DNA of 64,000 nt, taken from the NCBI RefSeq assembly GCF_900115955.1, contig NZ_FOYL01000012.1, forward strand, positions 62,001-126,000, given 5' to 3'. Positions 20,771 through 28,315 of the stretch are shown here, piece after piece. The stretch comes from Lentzea waywayandensis (lineage in GTDB: Bacteria; Actinomycetota; Actinomycetes; Mycobacteriales; Pseudonocardiaceae). A model generated the notes under the pieces. That model saw only the letters and a program-made list of their open reading frames with translations, made no database searches and was not told where the DNA came from. Numbering within the stretch: the stretch's first letter is position 1; each line of letters starts with the position of its first letter. A program made the translations under genes and the position numbers.

Positions 20771-20803
20771 TCGATGACGTTCATAGTACGACCGCCATCG
20801 AAC
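20771..20803. promoter_or_regulatory. inverted repeat upstream of the ArsR-type gene
   Basis: TTCGATGACG (20771-20780) and CGCCATCGAA (20794-20803) are inverted with one mismatch and a 13-base spacer, just upstream of the GTG start. The GATG core resembles the centre of the oxidoreductase palindrome, fitting autoregulation. Confidence 0.5.
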
Positions 20804-20840
20804 CTTCAGCAGGCCCAGACTCGCCGGTAGCCTCCCGTCC

Positions 20841-21026
20841 ATGAGCAGAAAACTGCTGGTCGGGCTTGGAATCGTGTTGCTGCTGGTCGGCGGGGTGTGG
20901 ACCGCCCAGGGGCTGGGTTACCTGAAGGGCAGCTTCATGACGGGGCAGCAGCTGTGGACGACGATCGGGCTGCTGTGCGCCAGTGCCGGCGTCATGATGC
21001 TGATTCCCTGGCCGAAGAAAAGGTGA
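20841..21026 (+). CDS. small two-helix membrane protein
   Basis: A 61-residue protein starting MSRKLLVGLGIVLLLVGGVW, then an 8-residue loop with LGYLKGSFMTG, then a second helix LWTTIGLLCASAGVMMLIP and a basic tail PKKR. The pattern (short, Phe-Met-Thr/Gly-Gln loop, basic end) is common in actinobacteria, with no known function. TAGCCT at 20828-20833 lies 7 bases before ATG 20841, and no ribosome-binding site is visible, so the mRNA may be leaderless. Confidence 0.75.
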   Translation: MSRKLLVGLGIVLLLVGGVWTAQGLGYLKGSFMTGQQLWTTIGLLCASAGVMMLIPWPKKR

Positions 21027-21180
21027 CACAGCGTGCGTCATCAATCACAGCCCCGGTGCTCTGTGAACGGTAATGCCAATCTGTGAATGAACGATCTCGT
21101 CGTTGACACGTATTCAGTCAAAGACAGAACAACCATTTGTGTCATGGATTGTCCGACCTTCATCAAGCCGGGGACCGCCA

Positions 21181-22053
21181 TTGCCCAGCACAGCTGAATC
21201 CGCCGCTCACGGGGCGGCCGCGGGGATCGTTCGCCGCTTCTGGTGGCGCACCAGCCAGCCCGCGAGGCTCGCGATCGGATGTTTCGGTGTCGTGACCGCA
21301 CTGGCCGCCACCGGCGCGGTCGCGTTCAACGGCGATGATCTTTCACGAGAACGCGGGAATGGCGGGCTCGAAGCCGGCGGGTTCCGGGGCGACACCCTTC
21401 AGGTGACCGTCCAGACGGTGTCCGAGGTGGATCTCTTCGAGGGCGCGGAGCCCATCACCGGGCGCCTCGTCCGCGCGCGCGTCGCCGGGTTGCGGCCGGT
21501 GACGGACTGCTGGGTGGCGGAGTCCCGTGCCACCGCGCAGGACCTGTTGCGCGGCAAGGACGTGCGTCTCGTGGTGAGGAGGGACGACGAGTCCGGGAGC
21601 GATCGGATCCTGGTCGACGTGGAACTGCCGGACGGGGCCGACTACGCGCGGACCGTCGTGGGCGACGGCGTGGTGCCGGCCGACCTGACGACCCGCGGCG
21701 AACTGGCGCCCGACGAGTCCGCCGCGCGGCTGGGACAACTCGGTCTGTGGGCGGCCGGCTGCGCTCTCACCCCGGTCGCGGCGACCGCCTCGAGCACGCC
21801 GCCGTCATCGTCCTCCGTGCCGAGTCCGACCACGACGACAACGGTCACGACCACGACGGAGCATTCAGCCCCTCCGCCACCTCCTCCGCCGCCGCCCAGG
21901 CCCACCTCGTCGTCGCCGGACGAGGAATGGGACGACTCCAGGCTGGGCAAGGTGTGTCTCATCGAGGGTGCGCGCAGGCCGAGCGGGGACGGCAACGAGA
22001 TCGTCTGTTCCCGCAACGGGAAGAACCAGCTGAGGTGGCGCCGTGCAGACTGA
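21181..22053 (+). CDS. membrane-anchored protein with nuclease-like (SNase-fold) domain
   Basis: The N-terminus is polar, followed by one membrane helix (LAIGCFGVVTALAATGAVAF). Then comes a domain resembling staphylococcal-nuclease folds: DTLQVTVQTV, LVRARVAGLRPVTDCWVAES, ATAQDLLRGKDVRLVVRRDD, DRILVDVELPDG and YARTVVGDGVV. The usual catalytic Asp/Arg pattern is not clearly kept, so activity is doubtful. A Ser/Thr/Pro linker with a nine-proline run precedes a C-terminal EWDDSRLGKVCLIEGARR segment. Starts are uncertain (TTG 21181, GTG 21139 or TTG 21103). It overlaps the next gene by 11 bases. It is probably extracytoplasmic. Confidence 0.6.
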   Translation: MPSTAESAAHGAAAGIVRRFWWRTSQPARLAIGCFGVVTALAATGAVAFNGDDLSRERGNGGLEAGGFRGDTLQVTVQTVSEVDLFEGAEPITGRLVRARVAGLRPVTDCWVAESRATAQDLLRGKDVRLVVRRDDESGSDRILVDVELPDGADYARTVVGDGVVPADLTTRGELAPDESAARLGQLGLWAAGCALTPVAATASSTPPSSSSVPSPTTTTTVTTTTEHSAPPPPPPPPPRPTSSSPDEEWDDSRLGKVCLIEGARRPSGDGNEIVCSRNGKNQLRWRRAD

Positions 22054-22558
22054 GGACGACGTCGACCTGTTCAGCAAGCCGGCCCTCACCACCGAGGCAG
22101 GGCCCAACCTCAAGGACGGCCGGACACCGCGCGGCCTGACGCCCGGTGGCTGGGTGCGCACGACGGGCTGGCTCCAGGTCGGCGATCACCCCGTGAGTTC
22201 GGCGCTTCTCGCCGCGGTGGTGGGCCTGCTGGGAGCCGTGGTCGTCGCGGCCGCGCTGGTGGGCACACATCCCGTCGCCGCCGGAGTCCTGGTGCTCACG
22301 ACACCCGTGGTGTGCGGCGGGGCGTGGTGGCTGTTCACCACGCGGCTCAAGCCCGCGTCCCCGGCGCGCAACATCGGGACCACGCCGGCGGACGAACTGG
22401 CGCCCGGCGACAACGTCCGGCTGTTCGGCTCGATCGGGCCGGTCGGCCGGGTGGCGGCCGTGGCGATCGGCGAGGACGTCGAGGTGGACTTCCACGGCGG
22501 AGCGCGCCAGTCGTGGCCTCGCGACCGGACCGTGCACCTCGTGCGGCTCCTCGGCTGA
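22043..22558 (+). CDS. two-helix membrane protein with C-terminal small beta domain
   Basis: The 171-residue product has a soluble N-terminus, two membrane helices (SALLAAVVGLLGAVVVAAALVGTH; GVLVLTTPVVCGGAWWLF) and a C-terminal segment DELAPGDNVRLFGSIGPVGRVAAVAIGEDVEVDFHGG that looks like a small beta barrel, perhaps NfeD-like. GTG 22043 overlaps the end of the SNase-like gene, so the two are co-translated and likely act together at the membrane. No specific function is recognised. Confidence 0.65.
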   Translation: MQTEDDVDLFSKPALTTEAGPNLKDGRTPRGLTPGGWVRTTGWLQVGDHPVSSALLAAVVGLLGAVVVAAALVGTHPVAAGVLVLTTPVVCGGAWWLFTTRLKPASPARNIGTTPADELAPGDNVRLFGSIGPVGRVAAVAIGEDVEVDFHGGARQSWPRDRTVHLVRLLG

Positions 22559-22575
22559 CGTCAGGGCGCCGCTCG

Positions 22576-22608
22576 CCGTCTCCCTGGCCCGTGGGGTCAG
22601 GGAGACGG
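22576..22608. terminator. bidirectional hairpin terminator
   Basis: CCGTCTCCCTG (22576-22586) and CAGGGAGACGG (22598-22608) form a perfect 11-bp stem with an 11-base loop, located between two convergent genes. There is no U-tract on either side, as is usual in high-GC actinobacteria. Confidence 0.75.
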
Positions 22609-22670
22609 GCGTGACTCGGTCCGCGAGTGGCTGACCACGCGCCGGCGTGACTCGCGAGTCCTTGTCCGGA

Positions 22671-24101
22671 CTACGGTATGCGGAGCACCGCGCCGTCCCC
22701 GGACACGTGCAGCGTGCCGTCCGGTGCGACGGCCAGCCCGGCGAAACCACGCGGGCACCCCGGCATCCCGTGCACGACCAGCGCGCGTGGAACCGTCTCC
22801 AGTGGACCGAGGGCGAGGTTCTCGGCCTCGGTCCGGATCGCGCCGGTGGTCAGGTCGACGGCCAGCAGCCGATGCCGGCCCGCCTCCACGACGAACAGCT
22901 CGTCGTCCCGGACGGCCAGACCCTGAGGTGCCACCAGACCTTCCGCGATCGGCACCGGCCGCCCGTCCTCGACGCGGTGGACGCCCTGCTCGTCGCTGAC
23001 GTAGCACCGTTGCTCGGCGTCGAACGCCACGTCCACCGGCTCGTGGAACCCGTCCGCCACCACCGTGACCGTGTCGTCGGCGTCGATCGCGATGATCCGC
23101 CCGGCACCTGTCTCCGCGATCACGAGCACGTCGTCGCGCACCGCGATGCCGAGCGGACAGCGCAGACCCTTGGTGCGCACCTTCCCGTCCGTGCGCACCT
23201 CGCCGTACTGCGAGGTCGTGTGCAGCCGGTCCTGGTCGGCGGCCACGCCGTGCGTGAAGGCGACCGTCTGGTCGCCCGCCACGCGGTAGTGGTCCGCCGC
23301 GTGGACGACGCCGCCGGAGTCGACCGCGACGCCGTAAGGCCCGACCAGGCCCTGCGGCACGATCTGCCGGATCCGGCCGTCCGGGTAGACCTCGGCGATG
23401 CCGCCGCTGGCGAAGCTGGAGACGTACAGGCGGTTGTCGTCGTCGACCGCGGCGTTGTCGAGTCCGAACACCCCGGTGGTGAGGACGTGCCGTCGCCCGG
23501 TGGGGGAGATGCGCGTGATCTCGCCCTCGGCGCCGGTGGTCAGGATCAGCAGAGCGCCTTCGCGGTCGAAGCGCACCGCGACCGGTGAGTGCAGCCCGTC
23601 GGCGACGAGCTCGGGCGTTCCGCCGTCGGGTGAGATCCGGTGGACCTCGCCGGTGAGCATGTGCGGGTAGTACAGGTGGCCGTCGGGGCCGGCCTGCATC
23701 GCGTTGCCGATGGCCAGATCGGTGGCGAGCACGACGGGCTCGCCACCGTCCGGGAACAGTTCGAACAGCCGGCCGCCGGGCCGCATCTCGTTGACGAACA
23801 GCCGGTCGCCCACGCACGTGATGCCGTTCGGCGCCTTCACCTCGTCGCTGACCAGCGTGTACTCGCCGAGCGGGGCGCGGCGCCACACCCGGCCGGGCAC
23901 GAGGTCGGCTACGTACATCGAGCCGTCCGCGCCGAACGCCAGGTCGTCGGGTGACTGGACGACGCTGTCGATCGGCACGATCACCTCGATCTCGCCGGTG
24001 GCGAGGTCGACGGCGCTGATGCGTCCGCTGAGGTACTCGGCGACGTGGAGCCGGCCGTCCGGGCCGAACGCGATGCCGTTGGTACCGCGGAAAGGGCTCA
24101 T
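22671..24101 (-). CDS. SMP-30/NHL-type beta-propeller protein, possible lactonase
   Basis: A 476-residue protein made of repeated blades of the form GIAFGPDGRLHVAEY, DLAFGADGSMYVADL, AVRFDREGALLILTT, GVAVDSGGVVHAADH, GIAVRDDVLVIAET, DVAFDAEQRCYVSDE and GLAVAPDGTLHVSGD. It is nearly twice the length of a single SMP-30 gluconolactonase, so it may be two fused propeller halves. There is no signal peptide. ATG 24101 overlaps the monooxygenase stop (ATGA), placing it last in the SDR-monooxygenase-propeller operon. Hydrolysis of the lactone made by the monooxygenase is an attractive role; a purely binding function cannot be excluded. Confidence 0.75.
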   Translation of the reverse strand: MSPFRGTNGIAFGPDGRLHVAEYLSGRISAVDLATGEIEVIVPIDSVVQSPDDLAFGADGSMYVADLVPGRVWRRAPLGEYTLVSDEVKAPNGITCVGDRLFVNEMRPGGRLFELFPDGGEPVVLATDLAIGNAMQAGPDGHLYYPHMLTGEVHRISPDGGTPELVADGLHSPVAVRFDREGALLILTTGAEGEITRISPTGRRHVLTTGVFGLDNAAVDDDNRLYVSSFASGGIAEVYPDGRIRQIVPQGLVGPYGVAVDSGGVVHAADHYRVAGDQTVAFTHGVAADQDRLHTTSQYGEVRTDGKVRTKGLRCPLGIAVRDDVLVIAETGAGRIIAIDADDTVTVVADGFHEPVDVAFDAEQRCYVSDEQGVHRVEDGRPVPIAEGLVAPQGLAVRDDELFVVEAGRHRLLAVDLTTGAIRTEAENLALGPLETVPRALVVHGMPGCPRGFAGLAVAPDGTLHVSGDGAVLRIP

Positions 24102-25906
24102 CCGCCCATCACCATGACGTCGTCGATGCCGCCGCCCGACCGCCAGTCCCCGAGCAGGGCGTGGAACGCGGTGGCGCCCGCGCCGTAACCGTGCCGCGGC
24201 TGGGGTTTCCCCTCGTTGTTGTAGTAACCGGGCGTGCATTCGAGGTGGAACCGGTAGAGCTCCTCCGCGTTCTGGCCGAGGGCCGACACCCAGGCGTCCA
24301 CGGCCTCGGCGCTCGGCTCGACCCACCGCGCGCCACGTTTGCCGGCCTCCGCGACGACGGCCGCGATGTGGCTCGCCTGCTCGTCCAGGACGTGCGTGAA
24401 GTTCACCGAGGCGGCGTTCTGCAGCGCGCCCATGGTGAACAGGTTGGGGAAACCGTCGCTGTAGAAGCCGTGCAACGTCCGCGGGCCGCGGCTCCAGTGC
24501 TGCAACAGGTGGACGCCGTCGCGTCCGTACACCGGCAGCCGTCCGGTGACCATGTCCGACATGCCGACCTGGAAGCCGGTGGCGAAGATGACGCAGTCGA
24601 CCTCGTACTCGCGGTCGCCGACGACGATCGCGTTCTTCGTGACGCGTTCGACGCCGCCGTGGTCGGCGGTGTCGACCAGGGTGACGTTGGGGCGGTTGAA
24701 GGTCTGGAGGTACTCGTCGCTGAACGTCGGCCGCTTGCACGCGTAGCGGTACCAGGGCTTGAGCAGTTCGGCCGTCTCCCGGTCCTGCACGATGCTGTCG
24801 ACGCGGGCACGGACCTCGTTCATCTTCCGGAAGTCGAGGATCTCCTCGACGCGCTCGCGTTCCTCCGGTGTCAGCGACTCGTGCGCCTGGCCCTGGGTCA
24901 TCTTCCGCAACAGCTGGGCGCTGGACGTCCACGCGTCTCCCACGTGGTCCTCGTCGACCTCGCCGCCGCTCAGGATGCCGAGGAAGTTCTCCATCCGGTT
25001 CCGCTGCCAGCCCGGTGCCAGCGACGCGGCCCAGCCGTCCTCGGTCGGCCGGTTGCCTCGGTAGTCCACAGTGGACGGCGTGCGCTGGAAGACGTACAGC
25101 TGCCCGGCGTCACGGCCGAGGTGGGGCACGACCTGGATCGCCGTCGCGCCGGTGCCGATCAGGGCGACGCGCTTGCCGGCCAGTTCGGTGAGGTTCCCGT
25201 TCGCGTCACCGCCGGTGTAGCCGTAGTCCCAGCGGCTGGTGTGGAAGGTGTGGCCCTCGAAGGTCTCCATGCCGGGGATGCCGGGCAGCTTGGGCCGGTC
25301 CAGGGTCCCGTTGGACATCACCACGTACCGCGCCCGCATCCGGTCGCCGCGGTCGGTGGACACGATCCACTCGGCCGCCTCCTCGTCCCACCGCAGTTCC
25401 GTGACGGCGGTCTGGAAACACGCGTCGCGGTAGAGGTCGAAGTGCTCGCCGATGGCACGCGCGTGCAGGCGGATCTCCTCGCCGGGCGAGTACTTCCACT
25501 CCGGGACGTAGCCGAGCTCGTCCAGCAACGGCAGGTAGATGTAGGACTCGATGTCGCAGTGGATGCCCGGGTAGCGGTTCCAGTACCAGGTACCGCCGAA
25601 GTCCCCGCCCTTCTCGATCACCCGGACGGAGCCGGCACCCGCCTGCCGGAGTCGTGCCCCGGCGAGCAGGCCGCCGAGCCCACCGCCGATGACGATGACC
25701 TCGACCTTGTCCTGCAACGGTTCGCGGGTGAACTGCGGATCTACGTGCGGGTCCTCGGCGTAGTAGCCGAACTCGCCGGAGGCGTCGCGGTACTGGGCGG
25801 CGCCGTCGGGACGGATGCGGCGCTCCCGCTCGGCCCGGTACTTGGCGCGCAGTTCCTGGGGGTCGAAGCCGATGTCTTCCGGAACGGCGTCGGAAACGGA
25901 CAGCAC
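24098..25906 (-). CDS. type I Baeyer-Villiger flavin monooxygenase
   Basis: A 602-residue FAD/NADPH enzyme that inserts one oxygen next to a ketone carbonyl, giving an ester or lactone. Visible motifs: N-terminal FAD fold IGGGLGGLLAG (73-83), GDFGGTWYWNRYPGIHCD, a perfect Baeyer-Villiger fingerprint FxGxxxHxxxWD at 216-227 (FEGHTFHTSRWD), NADPH fold LIGTGATAIQVVP near 250, and VIFATGFQVG. The long N-terminal arm (FDPQELRAKYRAERERRIRPDG) is typical of the phenylacetone/steroid monooxygenase group. GTG 25906 follows GAAAGG. It is coupled to the propeller downstream and preceded by an SDR 33 bases away. The ketone is unknown. Confidence 0.93.
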   Translation of the reverse strand: MLSVSDAVPEDIGFDPQELRAKYRAERERRIRPDGAAQYRDASGEFGYYAEDPHVDPQFTREPLQDKVEVIVIGGGLGGLLAGARLRQAGAGSVRVIEKGGDFGGTWYWNRYPGIHCDIESYIYLPLLDELGYVPEWKYSPGEEIRLHARAIGEHFDLYRDACFQTAVTELRWDEEAAEWIVSTDRGDRMRARYVVMSNGTLDRPKLPGIPGMETFEGHTFHTSRWDYGYTGGDANGNLTELAGKRVALIGTGATAIQVVPHLGRDAGQLYVFQRTPSTVDYRGNRPTEDGWAASLAPGWQRNRMENFLGILSGGEVDEDHVGDAWTSSAQLLRKMTQGQAHESLTPEERERVEEILDFRKMNEVRARVDSIVQDRETAELLKPWYRYACKRPTFSDEYLQTFNRPNVTLVDTADHGGVERVTKNAIVVGDREYEVDCVIFATGFQVGMSDMVTGRLPVYGRDGVHLLQHWSRGPRTLHGFYSDGFPNLFTMGALQNAASVNFTHVLDEQASHIAAVVAEAGKRGARWVEPSAEAVDAWVSALGQNAEELYRFHLECTPGYYNNEGKPQPRHGYGAGATAFHALLGDWRSGGGIDDVMVMGG

Positions 25907-25939
25907 AGAAAAAGCCTTTCGCTGAAAAGGAGGGGGTCG

Positions 25940-26707
25940 TCAGACCGCGGACCAGCCGTTGTCGACCGGGAGGACGACGCCGGTGATGTTGGAGGCGGCG
26001 GCGGAGGCGAGGAAGACGATCGCGGCTGCCTGCTCCTCGGCCTCCGCGATGCGGCCGACGTTGGGCATGTACCGGCCGACGACCCGCGGTCCGTGCCCGG
26101 CGGGATCGGGGGAGATGGAGATGCCCGTCGCCGTGCCGCCGGGAGCGATCGCGTTGGCCCGGACACCCGACTCCCGGTACATGACCGCGACCGAGCGCAT
26201 GAGCCCGACGAGCCCCGTCTTCGCTGACGTGTAGGCGAGTCCGGCGGCGCTGCCACGCAGGGCCGCCTCCGACGCGGTGTACACGATGGCGCCCTTGCCC
26301 TTGGCGAGCAGGTGCGGCAACGCGGCGCGGGTCAGCCGGAACGGCGCGGTCAGGTTGACGGCGATGAGGCGATCCCACTCCTCGTCGGAGACGTCGGCCG
26401 CCGCCGTCATCGAGTCCATGATCCCGGCGTTGCACACCAGCACGTCCAGGCCGCCGAACGCGCTCACCGCCGTCCCGACGACCTCGTCCACCACGGCGGC
26501 CTCGGTCAGATCGCCCGCCACGGCCACCGCGGTGCCGCCGTCCGCCGTGATCTCCTCGGCCACGGTCTTGGCGGCGTCGCCGTTGACGTCGGCCACCACC
26601 ACTTTCGCGCCCAGCCGGGCGAACTGACGGGCCGCGGCCCGTCCGATGCCCGATCCGGCGCCGGTCACGACGACGCTGCTGTCGTTCAGGTCACTGTTTG
26701 TGGTCAT
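25940..26707 (-). CDS. short-chain dehydrogenase/reductase (SDR)
   Basis: A 255-residue classical SDR: cofactor loop TGAGSGIG (15-22), VVVADVNG with acidic residues favouring NAD, CNAGIMDS, active-site YTASEAALRGSAAGLAYTSAK with the Tyr-x3-Lys pair, and a C-terminus ITGVVLPVDNGWSAV. It should oxidise a secondary alcohol to the ketone used by the adjacent Baeyer-Villiger enzyme. ATG 26707 is used; the open frame extends 9 codons further without support. It is first in its operon and divergent from a TetR gene, whose likely operator lies in between. Confidence 0.9.
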   Translation of the reverse strand: MTTNSDLNDSSVVVTGAGSGIGRAAARQFARLGAKVVVADVNGDAAKTVAEEITADGGTAVAVAGDLTEAAVVDEVVGTAVSAFGGLDVLVCNAGIMDSMTAAADVSDEEWDRLIAVNLTAPFRLTRAALPHLLAKGKGAIVYTASEAALRGSAAGLAYTSAKTGLVGLMRSVAVMYRESGVRANAIAPGGTATGISISPDPAGHGPRVVGRYMPNVGRIAEAEEQAAAIVFLASAAASNITGVVLPVDNGWSAV

Positions 26708-26728
26708 GCCATCACCGTACCGACTTAT

Positions 26729-26743
26729 TGGCACATTGCGCCA
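26729..26743. promoter_or_regulatory. TetR-type operator between SDR and tetR
   Basis: TGGCACATTGCGCCA is a 15-base near-palindrome (arms TGGC[A/G]CA around one central base) in the 90-bp divergent region. Its position over both promoters suits the TetR protein encoded to the right. Confidence 0.55.
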
Positions 26744-26797
26744 CTATGTCACTCAAAGACAAAAAGTAGGATGTGGAGCACACAGGACGGAGGTGGC

Positions 26798-27424
26798 ATG
26801 ACCGGCCATCAGCAGACCCGCGCGGCGGAGCGGACCGGACGCCCGCCGCTGACCGAGCGGCGCAAGGCCGAGACCAGGCTGGAGGTCGCGCGCGCGGCCG
26901 TTCACCTCTTCCTGGCCAAGGGGGTCGCGGACACGTCCGTCGAGGAGATCGCGGCGCTGGCGGGCATCTCCGCGCGCACGCTGTGGCGCTACTTCCCGAG
27001 CAAGGAGAGCTGCGTCATGCCGCTGCTGGTCAGCGGGATCGAGCAGACGGCGGCGAGGCTGCGGTCGGGGCGCGGCGATCAGGGCTTGGTGGACCTGGTC
27101 GGCATCGTCGCGTCCGGCCACGCCGAGACCCCGGAGGCCGCGGCCGAGATGCTGAACCTGGTCAAGCTGACCCGGACCGATCCCGGCCTGCGCGCCGTCT
27201 GGCTGGAGGCGCACCGGGAGGCGGAACCGGCCTTCGCCGAGGCGCTCGCCCACCGCGCGGGGCTGGCCGAGCCCGATCTGGCCACCGCGATCCAGGCGGC
27301 GATGCTCAACGGGGCGTTGCGGGTGGCCGTGGAGCACCACGCGTTCAGCGCCGAGACGCCGGCGTCCCTGGCGGCGGCGATCGCCGAGGCGTTGACGATC
27401 GCCGCGCGGGGACTGCCGGCGTAG
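26798..27424 (+). CDS. TetR-family regulator of the Baeyer-Villiger operon
   Basis: A 208-residue TetR protein. The N-terminal HTH spans about 20-75: AETRLEVARAAVHLFLAKGVADTSVEEIAALAGISARTLWRYFPSKESC. The remainder is an all-helical ligand domain. ATG 26798 has GGACGGAGG upstream. It is divergent from the SDR-monooxygenase-propeller operon, so it probably represses that operon until the pathway substrate binds. Its TAG stop is immediately followed by the palindromic element at 27424-27557, so its transcript would end in that structure. Confidence 0.92.
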   Translation: MTGHQQTRAAERTGRPPLTERRKAETRLEVARAAVHLFLAKGVADTSVEEIAALAGISARTLWRYFPSKESCVMPLLVSGIEQTAARLRSGRGDQGLVDLVGIVASGHAETPEAAAEMLNLVKLTRTDPGLRAVWLEAHREAEPAFAEALAHRAGLAEPDLATAIQAAMLNGALRVAVEHHAFSAETPASLAAAIAEALTIAARGLPA

Positions 27425-27557
27425 GCCGTGTCCTGTAGGTCCGTTCGATGAGAGTCACCGGCGAGTACCCCGGAGGCGGCGCCGCCCGGGCGTTCGGCGG
27501 TGCTGTCTCCGGGGCCCTCGGCCGCGACTGTCGCGGACGAGACTTGCAGGACACGCC
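27424..27557. repeat. 134-bp near-palindromic, MITE-like element between convergent genes
   Basis: The two ends are inverted copies: CGTGTCCTGTAGGTC on the left and CGTGTCCTGCAAGTC read from the right (13 of 15). Similarity continues inward, with AGTC and GAG blocks and then a perfect CCCCGGAG (27468-27475) / CTCCGGGG (27507-27514) pair, to a centre near 27490. Arms of about 67 bp are therefore inverted copies at roughly 65% identity. It fills exactly the gap between the tetR stop and the DUF1963 stop. It could be a miniature inverted-repeat element or a very long bidirectional terminator hairpin. It contains no gene. Confidence 0.7.
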
Positions 27558-27562
27558 AGGGA

Positions 27563-28315
27563 TCAGGGGTTCCAGTCCACGACGAACTGGGCCTGGTCGA
27601 AGCGGCACGCGGCCAGGTCGTCGCGGTGGATCGCCCAGAACATGGTCGCGCCACCGCCCGAGCGGTAGACGTTGAGCTCGGCCAGCAGCGCCCAGTGGTC
27701 GCTGTCGGTCGCCCGGTCGGACCGCGGTCCTTCCTTCGCCTGCCTGGCGGCCACCTCGGCGGCCCACTCGGCCGGCGTGCGGCTGTCGAACTCGGTGCCG
27801 TACCCGCCCAGCAGGAACCGCGCCGCGGGGTCGCCCCACTGCTGCGCGAGAGCCTCGGCCACGGCCTCCGTCTCGTCGACGAACGGCAGGGAGAGGCGGG
27901 GCACGAGGTGGATGTCACCTCGTTGGAGTTCCTGGACGATCTCGGGGAAGTCCTCGTCGTACCCGGCGTCGGGATGCAACGCTCGCTCCTGCACCGCCGC
28001 GCCTGACGGCACGTACACGACGTCCCCCATGCCGTCCTCCTCCGGATACCCGAAGAACAACAACTGCCCGTCGGACGGCAACGCGAGGTCAGTCACTTCC
28101 GGTGGCACGGCAGCGCAGTCGATCGTGGCGACCAGGGGGAACCAGCGGTCGTCGACCTCGGCGGGAACCATGATCGGCCCGCCGAAGTGGCCTGCGCGCT
28201 GCCCGTCTTCGCGGTGCACGCCGCACGGCCGGACGAGTGGGGTCCAACGCTCCACTTCGGACTCGGAGAACCCGTGCCCGAGCGCCTCGGCGCGGAACTG
28301 GTCGTGAATCGTCAT
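27563..28315 (-). CDS. DUF1963 (YwqG-like) protein
   Basis: A 250-residue protein of the DUF1963/YwqG type, recognised by GGPIMVPAEVDDRWFPLVATIDCAAVP, DGQLLFFGYPEED, the long middle ending LLGGYGTEF and the final MFWAIHRDDLAACRFDQAQFVVDWNP. Family function is unknown; members are cytoplasmic and scattered through actinobacteria. ATG 28315 overlaps the stop of the hydrolase upstream (ATGA), so the two are co-translated. No catalytic residues are evident. Confidence 0.8.
   Translation of the reverse strand: MTIHDQFRAEALGHGFSESEVERWTPLVRPCGVHREDGQRAGHFGGPIMVPAEVDDRWFPLVATIDCAAVPPEVTDLALPSDGQLLFFGYPEEDGMGDVVYVPSGAAVQERALHPDAGYDEDFPEIVQELQRGDIHLVPRLSLPFVDETEAVAEALAQQWGDPAARFLLGGYGTEFDSRTPAEWAAEVAARQAKEGPRSDRATDSDHWALLAELNVYRSGGGATMFWAIHRDDLAACRFDQAQFVVDWNP

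Noticed and set aside
21103..21108. TTGACA as a -35 promoter element before the SNase-like gene
   Set aside because: No acceptable -10 hexamer at 16-19 bases; the TTG may instead be a weak start codon.
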